24,631 nt of DNA from Alistipes sp. (lineage in GTDB: Bacteria; Bacteroidota; Bacteroidia; Bacteroidales; Rikenellaceae). The notes beneath the pieces are model-generated. The model worked only from the letters and a program-made list of their open reading frames with translations, made no database searches and was not told the origin of the DNA. Position 1 is the first letter of the stretch; every line of letters starts with the position of its first letter. The stretch covers positions 1 through 24,631 of the forward strand of contig JAFXIS010000012.1 in the NCBI GenBank assembly GCA_017532885.1, in the 5' to 3' direction. A program made the translations under genes and the position numbers. Positions 1-7,171 of this stretch are shown here, piece by piece.

Positions 1-142
1 AGCACAACTTGTTGTGCGTGAGAATCTCTTTCCTCTTTCCTCTTTAATCCCGCTATGCGGTCTTTTCCTCCTTCGCACCTCGGCAATTCAAATAAGTTTG
101 ATTGCCCTCGGTTTGGCGTCGGTTGCTCTTTGCTCTTTGCTC
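1..142. repeat. Repeat-rich intergenic stretch
   Basis: No gene is seen here. In order, the stretch holds a palindrome at 2-17 (GCACAAC, TT, GTTGTGC), three 7-base units at 25-45 (minus-strand AAAGAGG type), a short CCGC/GCGG hairpin at 50-60 followed by TCTTTT, a stem-loop at 82-106 (GGCAATTCAAA, loop TAAG, TTTGATTGCC, one bulged T) and three 7-base units at 123-143 (minus-strand AGAGCAA type) that run into the stop codon of the thioesterase gene. The stem-loop lies just downstream of that gene and could protect or end its mRNA, although no T-run follows it on the minus strand. The arrangement looks like a composite intergenic repeat rather than random sequence. Confidence 0.6.
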
Positions 143-514
143 TTACAACTTTGCGAGGAAGCGTTCGCGTGACACAACAACGCGCGTATGCTCTCCTTCG
201 CCAATTACGCCCGCTTCATCCCACGCCTTAACCGCAAATCTTAGCTTGCGACCATCTACCGCTATAAGCTCCGCCGAAGCAGTCACTTCAGCACCGATTT
301 TCGAGGCCTTGATATGCGAGGTCTGCATGGCTGTACCAACCGTAGTTGAGCCCTCCTCCAACGCTGCACTCACAGCTCGCATGGCAGCATTCTCCATAAG
401 CGCCACCATAGCGGGAGTTGCAAAGACCTCCATATCGCCAGAGCCGAGCGTTAAGGCACTGTTCTCCTGCGAAACCTTCACTTTAGATTCCGCCCGTAAT
501 CCCATGTGTAACAT
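143..514 (-). CDS. FlK-like hotdog-fold acyl-CoA thioesterase
   Basis: A single hotdog-fold domain of 123 residues, the usual length for the fluoroacetyl-CoA thioesterase (FlK)-like family, whose members hydrolyse acyl-CoA thioesters in the cytosol. The FlK catalytic residues are Thr42, Glu50 and His76; here Thr33, Glu41 and His67 occur with exactly the same spacing (8 and 26 residues) in a conserved context (FATPAMVALMEN, then SHIKAS). The start MLHMGL was chosen because it lies one base after the stop of the upstream DUF4491 gene; a longer frame to 589 would overlap that gene deeply. The two genes are probably co-transcribed. The family is widespread in Bacteroidales and its physiological substrate is generally unknown, so fluoroacetyl-CoA should not be assumed. 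The stop codon touches a tandem repeat. Confidence 0.85.
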   Translation of the reverse strand: MLHMGLRAESKVKVSQENSALTLGSGDMEVFATPAMVALMENAAMRAVSAALEEGSTTVGTAMQTSHIKASKIGAEVTASAELIAVDGRKLRFAVKAWDEAGVIGEGEHTRVVVSRERFLAKL

Positions 515-515
515 A

Positions 516-815
516 TTATTTCGAGTTGTTTTTATTATCTTTTTCGCGCTTGGGAAACCAACCTCGTTCCACGCGTCGGCGTTGCTCAAAAAGCTCCCCG
601 ATAGACCATAGCGACGAAGCGCCCCACACCGCCAAAAGTGTAGAAATCAAGATATTTTCAATCATAACAGAGGCGACGATTGTGGCTACCCCCATCAGGG
701 CAAAAATCCACCAAATACGCACCCCGAAATAGTACTCGCCCTTGATTACCAACGGATGAAAAAGTCCGATGATAAGAAATGTGGCGATACCGATAATTAG
801 TCCAGTAAAATACAT
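516..815 (-). CDS. DUF4491 family small membrane protein
   Basis: A 99-residue protein with three predicted membrane segments (about residues 3-21, 32-50 and 52-71) and a charged cytoplasmic tail (LFEQRRRVERGWFPKREK). It matches the DUF4491 family of Bacteroidetes, recognisable from the FHPLVIKGEYYFG and SLWSIGELFEQ stretches. No function is known. It is the first gene of a two-gene operon with the thioesterase, whose start lies one base after this stop. A TATATTTG element on the minus strand at 843-836 is its likely -7 promoter element. Lipid or membrane housekeeping would be a guess. Confidence 0.85.
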   Translation of the reverse strand: MYFTGLIIGIATFLIIGLFHPLVIKGEYYFGVRIWWIFALMGVATIVASVMIENILISTLLAVWGASSLWSIGELFEQRRRVERGWFPKREKDNKNNSK

Positions 816-835
816 AACCAGTGTTTAATTTGATG

Positions 836-843
836 CAAATATA
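836..843 (-). promoter_or_regulatory. Probable promoter -7 element of the DUF4491-thioesterase operon
   Basis: TATATTTG on the minus strand matches the Bacteroidetes -7 consensus TAnnTTTG and lies about 20 bases upstream of the start. No clear TTTG is seen at -33. It is divergent from the ffh promoter. Confidence 0.5.
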
Positions 844-885
844 CGAATTTTACAGCCACATAGGGCTTAAATCCCAAAGATTTTA

Positions 886-893
886 TATCTTTG
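886..893 (+). promoter_or_regulatory. Probable promoter -7 element of ffh
   Basis: TATCTTTG matches TAnnTTTG. It lies 84 bases upstream of the chosen ffh start and implies an mRNA leader of roughly 75-80 bases. A clear -33 TTTG is not visible. Confidence 0.5.
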
Positions 894-977
894 CAGTCGC
901 TCAATCCGTTTTCGGGTTACAAAGCAGCAAAAATAGAGCAAAAACAAGAGAAGAATAGAAACAAAACACAAGATAAA

Positions 978-2312
978 ATGTTTGAGAATTTATCAGAGAA
1001 ATTAGAACGCTCGTTTAAGATTCTTAAGGGTGAGGGTAAGATTACCGAGATTAATGTCGCCGAGACCTTAAAGGAGATACGCCGTGCGCTTATCGACGCC
1101 GATGTCAATTACAAGGTTGCCAAGTCATTCACCGACGAGGTTAAGCAGAAGGCTTTGGGACAGAATGTATTGACTGCCGTTAAGCCGGGTCAGATGCTCA
1201 CAAAGATTGTACGCGACGAACTGGCAGAGTTGATGGGTGGTACAGCTACCGACATTAAGTTGGAGGGCACACCTGCCGTGGTGCTTATCGCCGGTTTGCA
1301 GGGTTCGGGTAAGACCACTTTTTCGGGTAAGTTGGCTTCGCTCCTAAAGACCAAGAACAATCGCAAAGTATTGCTCGTAGCGGGTGATGTCTATCGTCCT
1401 GCGGCTATCGACCAGTTGAAAGTGTTAGGTGAGCAGATTGGCGTCGAGGTATACACCGAGCCGGGCAACATGAATCCTGTGGAGATTGCCGAAAATGCCA
1501 TTAAATACGCTCGCGAGAAGGGCTACAATGTGGTTATTGTCGATACGGCGGGTCGTTTGGCAGTAGATGAGGCGATGATGGTCGAGATTACCGCCATCAA
1601 AGCTGCTGTAAAGCCCAGCGAGACCTTGTTCGTGGTGGATTCCATGACCGGTCAGGATGCGGTAAATACCGCCAAGGAGTTCAACGACAGATTGGATTTC
1701 GACGGCGTAGTACTCACCAAGTTGGATGGTGACACACGCGGTGGTGCTGCTATCTCTATCCGCTCGGTAGTGAATAAGCCATTGAAGTTTATTTCAAGCG
1801 GCGAGAAGATGGATGCCTTGCAGGTATTCCACCCCGAGCGTATGGCGAACCGAATCTTGGGCATGGGTGATGTTATTTCGCTTGTTGAGCGTGCCCAAGA
1901 GCAGTATGACGAGCAGAAGGCACGCGAGCTAAAGAAGAAGTTGGTGAAGAACCAATTCAATTTCAACGACTTCCTCGAGCAGATTCAGCAGATTAAGAAG
2001 ATGGGTAACCTGAAGGATATCGCCTCGATGATTCCGGGCATGGGCAAGGCGTTGAAGGATATCGACATTCCCGATGATGCGTTCAAGCAGACCGAGGCTA
2101 TTATCGGCTCAATGACACCTGCCGAGCGAGAGAATCCCGAGATTATCAATGTACGCCGCCGCGAGCGCATTGCTAAGGGTAGCGGAACTGATATCGCCGA
2201 TGTAAATCGCTTGCTGAAGCAGTTTGAGCAGACTCGCAAGATGATGAAAACCGTAGCAGGAGGTGGTCTAAAGATGCCTATGGGCATGGGCCGACGAGGC
2301 TTCCGCCACTAA
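978..2312 (+). CDS. ffh: Signal recognition particle GTPase Ffh
   Basis: The protein subunit of the signal recognition particle. It binds 4.5S RNA and signal peptides and, with FtsY, delivers ribosomes to the membrane translocon. At 444 residues it has normal length. It has an N-terminal helical bundle (about 1-88), a GTPase domain with P-loop GLQGSGKT (106-113), DTAGR (189-193) and TKLDGDTRGG (247-256), and a C-terminal M domain (from about 320) ending in a methionine- and glycine-rich tail. The conserved RNA-contact stretch is visible as RRRERIAKGSG. The start at 978 (MFENLSEKL) gives the normal family N-terminus; the frame stays open to 891, but that extension would begin inside the -7 element. 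It is transcribed alone and followed by a hairpin terminator. Confidence 0.97.
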   Translation: MFENLSEKLERSFKILKGEGKITEINVAETLKEIRRALIDADVNYKVAKSFTDEVKQKALGQNVLTAVKPGQMLTKIVRDELAELMGGTATDIKLEGTPAVVLIAGLQGSGKTTFSGKLASLLKTKNNRKVLLVAGDVYRPAAIDQLKVLGEQIGVEVYTEPGNMNPVEIAENAIKYAREKGYNVVIVDTAGRLAVDEAMMVEITAIKAAVKPSETLFVVDSMTGQDAVNTAKEFNDRLDFDGVVLTKLDGDTRGGAAISIRSVVNKPLKFISSGEKMDALQVFHPERMANRILGMGDVISLVERAQEQYDEQKARELKKKLVKNQFNFNDFLEQIQQIKKMGNLKDIASMIPGMGKALKDIDIPDDAFKQTEAIIGSMTPAERENPEIINVRRRERIAKGSGTDIADVNRLLKQFEQTRKMMKTVAGGGLKMPMGMGRRGFRH

Positions 2313-2339
2313 TACACAAATTTCAAAAAAAACACAATG

Positions 2340-2368
2340 GGGACAGGGTTATACTCTGTCCCTATTTT
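2340..2368 (+). terminator. Rho-independent terminator of ffh
   Basis: Inverted repeat GGGACAG (2340-2346) and CTGTCCC (2356-2362), extended by wobble pairs towards the loop and followed by TATTTTATTATT. It lies 28 bases after the ffh stop. Confidence 0.75.
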
Positions 2369-2406
2369 ATTATTACCATCACTACCCTTTCCGCCTACCA
2401 CAAACA

Positions 2407-2439
2407 ACAAAAAAGAGGTATTCGGTTACCCGATACCTC
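2407..2439 (-). terminator. Rho-independent terminator of the rubrerythrin gene
   Basis: On the minus strand, GAGGTATCGG pairs with CCGAATACCTC (one bulge, short loop; plus 2415-2439) and is followed by a run of T (plus-strand A run at 2409-2414). It lies 26 bases beyond the rubrerythrin stop and back to back with the ffh terminator. Confidence 0.8.
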
Positions 2440-2465
2440 CTTACTATATTTCAGATGTGGATATC

Positions 2466-3023
2466 CTACTTGTCACCGAAGTAACGCTTGTACAAGCCCT
2501 GGAAACCTGCGCCATGACGAGCCTCGTCCTTTGCCATCTCATGAACTGTGTCGTGTACTGCGTCGAGATTCTCCTCCTTCGCCAAGCGAGCCAAACGGAA
2601 CTTATCCTCGCAAGCACCCTCCTCAGCATTCATACGCTTGTAAAGGTTGGTCTTTGTATCCCAAACAACCTCACCGATAAGCTCTGCCAACTTTGAAGCA
2701 TGCTCTGCCTCCTCCCAAGCGTAACGCTTGTAAGCCTCAGCGATTTCGGGATAGCCCTCACGATCAGCCTGACGGCTCATTGCCAAATACATACCAACCT
2801 CGGTGCACTCACCCATGAAATGCTCCTGCAAACCTGCCCAAAGCTCCTCGCTGGCACCCTTACCATCACCGAGCTTATGCTCTGTTGCAAAAGCCAAGTC
2901 ACCAGACTTCTCCTCTACCTCTACAAACTTCTCAGCCGGAACTTTGCAAAGTGGACACTTCTCGGGAGCCGCATCACCCTCATGAATGTAACCACATACT
3001 GTACAACGAAATTTCTTTGCCAT
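2466..3023 (-). CDS. Reverse-type rubrerythrin (NADH peroxidase family)
   Basis: Rubrerythrins reduce hydrogen peroxide to water in anaerobes using a diiron site fed by a rubredoxin iron. This 185-residue protein has the rubredoxin-like domain first (Cys7, Cys10, Cys23, Cys26), followed by a ferritin-like four-helix domain with the metal motifs EEAEH (104-108) and DEARH (166-170) and upstream glutamates 72 and 75. That domain order is the reverse of classical rubrerythrin and matches the 'reverse rubrerythrin' of Clostridium. It is a single-gene unit with its own promoter (TTG-N21-TATCTTTG) and terminator. A role in peroxide and oxygen tolerance fits the flavodiiron protein elsewhere in the window. 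The electron donor cannot be told from sequence. Confidence 0.93.
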   Translation of the reverse strand: MAKKFRCTVCGYIHEGDAAPEKCPLCKVPAEKFVEVEEKSGDLAFATEHKLGDGKGASEELWAGLQEHFMGECTEVGMYLAMSRQADREGYPEIAEAYKRYAWEEAEHASKLAELIGEVVWDTKTNLYKRMNAEEGACEDKFRLARLAKEENLDAVHDTVHEMAKDEARHGAGFQGLYKRYFGDK

Positions 3024-3073
3024 AATTTTAATCTTTTTATTTGTTTATGAATATTTGTTTTATTTTTCTAATG

Positions 3074-3105
3074 CAAAGATAGGCGATAAAAAAGCCTGTT
3101 TGCAA
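3074..3105 (-). promoter_or_regulatory. Promoter of the rubrerythrin gene
   Basis: Minus-strand TTG (plus 3103-3105), 21 bases, then TATCTTTG (plus 3074-3081): a good match to the Bacteroidetes housekeeping promoter. The leader to the start codon is about 45 bases and very AT-rich. Confidence 0.65.
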
Positions 3106-3146
3106 TAGTTTTCAATCACAAAATTTTATATTACCATAAATTTAAC

Positions 3147-4079
3147 TTATACATTACCATTATAGGCTATAACATTTTCTATATAGGGCACATCTGTCGA
3201 ATCCTTTACCAGCACTCGCTTCTCGCTATCAAGCAGATACAACGCCGGAATAGCTTTCAGGTCGTAAAGCCTTTGCCGGGTGATTACGCCACCCTTGTCG
3301 TAAGCATTAATCCACGCCTTCGGATAATCGCCCAAATGTTCGCGCCATAGAGCCAAATCCTCGTCGGGATATAGAACCAGAATCTTAAGTCGCCCACTCT
3401 CGACCATATCGCTCAAAATCTCCGATTGCAGAATCTGCTCCCTCACGCCTCGACACATCGGACAATCGGGATTGCTTATAAATATAATGGTATATTCGCT
3501 CTTGATGTCATACAGGCGCCCACTCTTACCACTCGCCAAAGTATAGCTAAAATCATTCGCCCTTCTCCCTACGCGATTCTGCATCGCAATACGCAAATCA
3601 TCCTCATATGGCAACCGCTCATACTCATCGAGCCATCCGCTTGCCAACGCCACCTCCAAAACGGGGATATACTTCTCGTCGTCGCGCATCGGAGAGTTCG
3701 GATCATGCAAAACCCGCTCGGCGAGGGTCAGGAAATAGCCGAGCATTTGTTTCGACACAGCGCAGCGTTGCATAAGTTGCGACATATATTGCGCAGCACC
3801 ATCCTGCGGCAACAGACCGACATACATCACAAATGCCTGCGCTATCACATTGTCGTTTTGCGAAGAGAGTTGCAGCGTATCGGCAAAATCAAACTCCTTC
3901 CACATATTGTCGAGCATATACTTCCTCGCAGCCTCACCTTGCAGCGCAGGAGGAGGTTTCGGAATGGTGTATTCGCTCTTTGAAGGCTCCGCCGCCAACC
4001 TCTTTTGCCGTGCATTGTTACACGAAAACAGCGAGATTGAAAGAACCACGAAAATAAATATCTGTATCCAATTCTTCAT
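3147..4079 (-). CDS. DUF5106 / thioredoxin-like lipoprotein
   Basis: A 310-residue exported protein. A hydrophobic signal ending in LFSC (Cys20) suggests lipid attachment. The middle (about 50-170) resembles the DUF5106 helical domain that often precedes thioredoxin folds in Bacteroidales. The C-terminal part (about 172-305) looks like a thioredoxin domain with the redox pair Cys206-Pro-Met-Cys209 (SNPDCPMCRGVRE) and a later cis-proline-like AIPALYLLD. It probably acts as a periplasmic thiol-disulphide reductase or resurfacing protein; the partner is unknown. It is divergent from the DUF4855 gene, with only 128 bases between their starts. No terminator is evident downstream; 3106-3146 is plain AT-rich sequence. 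Confidence 0.85.
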   Translation of the reverse strand: MKNWIQIFIFVVLSISLFSCNNARQKRLAAEPSKSEYTIPKPPPALQGEAARKYMLDNMWKEFDFADTLQLSSQNDNVIAQAFVMYVGLLPQDGAAQYMSQLMQRCAVSKQMLGYFLTLAERVLHDPNSPMRDDEKYIPVLEVALASGWLDEYERLPYEDDLRIAMQNRVGRRANDFSYTLASGKSGRLYDIKSEYTIIFISNPDCPMCRGVREQILQSEILSDMVESGRLKILVLYPDEDLALWREHLGDYPKAWINAYDKGGVITRQRLYDLKAIPALYLLDSEKRVLVKDSTDVPYIENVIAYNGNV

Positions 4080-4102
4080 TTAAGTCATACTCTTTCTATC
4101 AA

Positions 4103-4110
4103 CAAAATTA
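4103..4110 (-). promoter_or_regulatory. Possible -7 element for the DUF5106 lipoprotein gene
   Basis: Minus-strand TAATTTTG fits TAnnTTTG and lies about 23 bases upstream of the start codon. No -33 element is clear, so this is tentative. Confidence 0.35.
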
Positions 4111-4137
4111 ATAAATATATCAAAACGGAGAGCAGTT

Positions 4138-4172
4138 TTTGTTAAAAATAGAGAGAGATTTTCATATCTTTG
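4138..4172 (+). promoter_or_regulatory. Promoter of the DUF4855 lipoprotein gene
   Basis: TTTG (4138-4141), 23 bases, then TATCTTTG (4165-4172). The spacing is slightly long but both elements match. The start codon at 4208 lies 35 bases downstream, which supports that start over the open frame beginning at 4139. Confidence 0.55.
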
Positions 4173-4207
4173 TCTTTAGAAAACCATTTCTAATAACATT
4201 TAGCCTT

Positions 4208-5308
4208 ATGACTAAACTTTATACTCTCCTGCATCGAGCATTGCTCATCGTTATGCTATGCTGCATTTCATGTTCAAAATCGATTGTCGATAGCGCCGAG
4301 ATTCGCGACCTTGTACTCATATACGACGGTGGCGACCACCGCACCATAGATTGGAACAAAGAGAAGTTCTCGGCCTATGTTGCAACGGACGCCGTCGATG
4401 GTAAGCCTGCCGAGTGGTTGTTCGACGGTTTTCTCTTTTTGGAGATTTACTGCACCGCCGACAGAGGCTTCGCCAAGTGGTATCGCAAAAATGGCGCACG
4501 CAAAGAGGATTGGGTGGGTCTTATCGACCAATACCTCTCGCCTAACCGTGACATCGCAGCCCTGAACGACTGCGTGGGTGAGAAGCGCAAGGAGATTGGC
4601 GGAGAGTTTCATCGCCGCAAGGTTGTCCTCTCGCTACCCGAGCCTATCGCCAAGCAGACCGACTGGGGCGAGATTGAGGGCAAAAAGTTGGACTTCAACA
4701 ACGACCTCGACCGCTTGGAGGCTGTCAGGTGGTACATCGACCTGCTCATCGAGCGATTTACGGCTGCCAACCTCGAAAACCTACAACTCAGCGGTTTCTA
4801 TTGGCTCACCGAGCAGGCAACGCATACACGCTCGTTTGTTCGCGATGTGGCGGACTACATCCACTCTTTAGGGCTCGATTTCTATTGGATACCCTACTTC
4901 GGCTCCGACGGCTATACTCAATGGCAGGAATTCGGATTCGACTATGCCTACCTGCAACCCAACCACTTTTTCCACACCCATATTCCCGATAGCCGCATTC
5001 AGGAGGCTGTCGATTTGGCTCGCGCCGCAGGCCTGTCGAATGAAATGGAGTTCGACGAGCGTGTGATGCAGGCGCAAGGCAATCGTGGCGAGCGTTTAGG
5101 GGCTTATATCGACACCTTTGAGCGCAACGGGCTTTTCGAGAATAACAACATCGCCTACTATCAGGGTAACGACGCTTTCTATCAACTAAAATACGGCTCG
5201 GAGTTGGACCGCAGCTATTACGACCGCTTATCGTCAATCATCGCCCGCCGCCAGAAGGAGTTTTACGAGAGGAAAGAGGAACGAGGAAAGAGGAAAGAGG
5301 AAAGATGA
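4208..5308 (+). CDS. DUF4855 family lipoprotein with repeat-derived C-terminus
   Basis: A 366-residue protein with a signal segment ending in CISC (Cys22, probable lipid site). The rest resembles DUF4855 proteins of Bacteroidales: it opens with DLVLIYDGGDHRT and includes LSGFYWLTE, DFYWIPYFGSDG and FDYAYLQPNHFF, a pattern suggesting a TIM-barrel glycosidase-like fold with carbohydrate-facing aromatic and acidic residues. Activity is unproven. The start at 4208 gives a clean signal peptide directly after the promoter; the longer frame to 4139 would run through the promoter. The last 13 residues (ERKEERGKRKEER) are encoded by a tandem 7-base repeat that continues past the stop, so the natural C-terminus was probably extended or replaced by repeat growth. 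Confidence 0.8.
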   Translation: MTKLYTLLHRALLIVMLCCISCSKSIVDSAEIRDLVLIYDGGDHRTIDWNKEKFSAYVATDAVDGKPAEWLFDGFLFLEIYCTADRGFAKWYRKNGARKEDWVGLIDQYLSPNRDIAALNDCVGEKRKEIGGEFHRRKVVLSLPEPIAKQTDWGEIEGKKLDFNNDLDRLEAVRWYIDLLIERFTAANLENLQLSGFYWLTEQATHTRSFVRDVADYIHSLGLDFYWIPYFGSDGYTQWQEFGFDYAYLQPNHFFHTHIPDSRIQEAVDLARAAGLSNEMEFDERVMQAQGNRGERLGAYIDTFERNGLFENNNIAYYQGNDAFYQLKYGSELDRSYYDRLSSIIARRQKEFYERKEERGKRKEER

Positions 5309-5324
5309 AAGATAAAAGATAAGG
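5269..5324 (+). repeat. Eight-unit 7-base tandem repeat over a gene 3' end
   Basis: Eight consecutive heptamers: GAGGAAA, GAGGAAC, GAGGAAA three times, then GATGAAA, GATAAAA and GATAAGG. The first five are nearly identical and the last three decay. The TGA stop of the DUF4855 gene (5306-5308) lies in the sixth unit. Because the unit is not a multiple of three, gain or loss of one copy would change the frame and C-terminus. Confidence 0.85.
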
Positions 5325-5394
5325 AATTTAAGTAATTTAGAGAAGTACCAACACTAAATCCCTAACCTCCCTAAATGCCCTAAAACAAAAAACA
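5325..5394. repeat. AT-rich intergenic spacer with 9-base repeats
   Basis: No gene is seen. Three 9-base units sharing CCCTAA lie at 5359-5385 (TCCCTAACC, TCCCTAAAT, GCCCTAAAA), preceded by AATTTAAGTAATTTAGAG. Together with the flanking 7-base arrays, the whole interval between the DUF4855 and acyl-CoA dehydrogenase genes is built from short tandem repeats. Confidence 0.55.
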
Positions 5395-5421
5395 AGAGCA
5401 AAGAAAAAAAATCTTTGCTCT
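5375..5421 (-). terminator. Terminator of the etfB-etfA-acyl-CoA dehydrogenase operon
   Basis: On the minus strand AGAGCAAAGA (plus 5412-5421) pairs perfectly with TCTTTGCTCT (plus 5395-5404) around a T-rich loop and is followed by TGTTTTTTGTTTT. The 5' arm is one of the 7-base repeat units, so the repeat array supplies half of the terminator. Confidence 0.55.
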
Positions 5422-5435
5422 TTGCTCTTTGCTCT
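5412..5435 (-). repeat. 7-base tandem repeat (GAGCAAA type)
   Basis: Three full plus-strand CTTTGCT units (5413-5433) and a partial one, lying directly after the stop codon of the acyl-CoA dehydrogenase gene. The same unit follows the thioesterase stop at 123-143. Confidence 0.8.
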
Positions 5436-5445
5436 CGGCTGCCGG

Positions 5446-7170
5446 CTAATATTGCTGCTCAACCTCCGAGATAAGTGCTACATCCTCGGCGGTAGAGTTC
5501 ATAATATAGCTCTCTGCCGAAGCGATATAGCTCTCGGCGAGCTTTAGGAATAAGCGCGCATCCGAGCCATACATCTCATCATCTGCAGCCTGACGAGCCA
5601 GCAGATATGTGATGATAATATGACCTACACTCTCAACCAAGCGGCGTGCGTGGAAATCCTTGAACTGCGGGCACTCCTTATTAATGCTCTCAACACGCTC
5701 CACCATAGCCTCAACCCTCTGACGCAGTGCCTTCAACTGCTCCACAACGGGCTGCATAGCCTCAGCGTACTCCTCCTGCTCGTAGCGTGCAATCTGCTCC
5801 ATAAAAGTACCCTTTGTAACGCCATTGATAGCCGCCACAACCTGCAACTGCGAAGTACCCTCATAGATATTCATAATACGCGCATCGCGATACAATCTCT
5901 CGCAGGGGTAATCCTTCATAAAGCCCGAGCCGCCGTGAATCTGAATGGCATCGTAAGCCAGCGAATTGGCATACTCCGACGAGAAGAGCTTTACAAGCGG
6001 GGTAAAAGCATCCGCCAGGCGGTTATAGAATTTCATCTCCTGACGCTCCTCACCCTCCAATGAGCGCTCCTTCGAGATATGAGTATACTGCTTATAAATC
6101 TCGACAAAACGACTTGTTTCATACAACAGTGCGCGCGCGCCGTGCAATTTGGCACGCATATTCGACAGCATCTCCTTAATAGCCGGGAATTGGATAATAT
6201 CCCGACCAAACTGACGACGCTCATGAGCATACTTCAAAGCCTCGCGATATGCCGCCTCGCACAATCCTACCGACTGCGCACCGATACCCAAGCGGGCAGC
6301 GTTCATCAACGACATAACATACTTGATAAGGCCCATCTTCCTATCGCCAACCAACTCGGCAGGGGCATCCGTAAAGACCAACTCACATGTGGGCGAGCCC
6401 TTGATACCGAGTTTATTCTCGATGCGACGCACCTTCATGCCGCCATTGCGCTTATCATAAACGAGCATCGACAATCCGCGCGCATCGGTTGTACCCTCCT
6501 CTGTGCGGGCCAGCACCAGCGACACATCGCCGTCACCATTGGTAATAAAACGCTTCACACCATTCAAAAGCCATGTTCCACGCTCCTCCGACCATGTTGC
6601 CTTCAACTGCACAGCTCCCAAATCCGAACCTGCATCGGGCTCGGTGAGGTCCATAGCGCAGGTAGCTCCCTGACATACCCATGTCAAGTATTTCATCTTC
6701 TGCTCCTCCGAGGCAAACTCGTTCAATGTCTCGGCACAATCCTGCAAGCCCCAGATATTCTCGAAGCTCGCATCGGCACGCGCAACCATCTCGTTCGCCA
6801 TAACGAAGCAGGTAAGCGGGAAGTTCAAACCGCCAAATCGGCGAGGCAGCGTAAGGCCATCCAATCCGGCCTTATTCACAGCCTTCATATTTTCAACCGT
6901 GCCCGAAGCATACTCCACTCTATCATTCACTACCCTGGGGCCCTCCTTATCAACACCCTCGGCATTGGGCGCAATCACATCACCACATACTCCGCCCGTA
7001 ATCTCCATTACGCGACGATAATTATCCATAGCATCCTCAAAGTTATGAGGCGCATAGTCATAGAGCGATGCTTCCGAGAATCCACGCTCCTTCAGTTCCA
7101 CAATCTTCTGCATCATAGGATGCGAGAGGTGGTACTGCAAATCTTTATTATCTGAAAAGAAATTAGCCAT
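5446..7170 (-). CDS. Long-form acyl-CoA dehydrogenase
   Basis: An FAD enzyme that introduces a 2,3 double bond into acyl-CoA (or reduces enoyl-CoA in the reverse, fermentative direction) and passes electrons to Etf. Visible motifs are MDLTEPDAGSDL (173-184), the substrate-side stretch LLNGVKRFITNGD (201-213), ERRQFGRDI (317-325), QIHGGSGFMKDYPCERLYRDAR (410-431, read in pieces) and the catalytic-base region NIYEGTSQLQ, with Glu437 in the usual position. At 574 residues it is about 190 longer than short-chain forms, because of an insertion near 360-390 and a C-terminal helical extension of about 120 residues. Its start lies one base after the etfA stop, so it is translationally coupled to its own electron carrier. 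The substrate chain length cannot be read. Confidence 0.93.
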   Translation of the reverse strand: MANFFSDNKDLQYHLSHPMMQKIVELKERGFSEASLYDYAPHNFEDAMDNYRRVMEITGGVCGDVIAPNAEGVDKEGPRVVNDRVEYASGTVENMKAVNKAGLDGLTLPRRFGGLNFPLTCFVMANEMVARADASFENIWGLQDCAETLNEFASEEQKMKYLTWVCQGATCAMDLTEPDAGSDLGAVQLKATWSEERGTWLLNGVKRFITNGDGDVSLVLARTEEGTTDARGLSMLVYDKRNGGMKVRRIENKLGIKGSPTCELVFTDAPAELVGDRKMGLIKYVMSLMNAARLGIGAQSVGLCEAAYREALKYAHERRQFGRDIIQFPAIKEMLSNMRAKLHGARALLYETSRFVEIYKQYTHISKERSLEGEERQEMKFYNRLADAFTPLVKLFSSEYANSLAYDAIQIHGGSGFMKDYPCERLYRDARIMNIYEGTSQLQVVAAINGVTKGTFMEQIARYEQEEYAEAMQPVVEQLKALRQRVEAMVERVESINKECPQFKDFHARRLVESVGHIIITYLLARQAADDEMYGSDARLFLKLAESYIASAESYIMNSTAEDVALISEVEQQY

Positions 7171-7171
7171 C

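Larger units (their letters stand above)
2313..2465. other. Convergent intergenic region, ffh / rubrerythrin
   Basis: No gene is supported. It holds two back-to-back terminators (ffh at 2340-2368 and rubrerythrin at 2407-2439) separated by about 40 bases of AT-rich sequence. Confidence 0.6.

Noticed and set aside
102..611. 169-residue plus-strand frame across the thioesterase gene
   Set aside because: It is antisense to a gene with a full catalytic triad and starts in repeat sequence.
891..977. N-terminal extension of ffh
   Set aside because: The frame is open, but it would start inside the -7 element and give 29 residues not found in Ffh proteins; 978 fits the family.
5269..5435. Possible CRISPR array in the repeat zone
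   Set aside because: Units are 7-9 bases without spacers of constant length, and no cas genes are present.
6079..7155. 358-residue open frame on the plus strand
   Set aside because: It is antisense to the acyl-CoA dehydrogenase gene, with composition typical of the reverse frame of a real gene (rich in Leu, His, Arg, Ile) and no recognisable domain.
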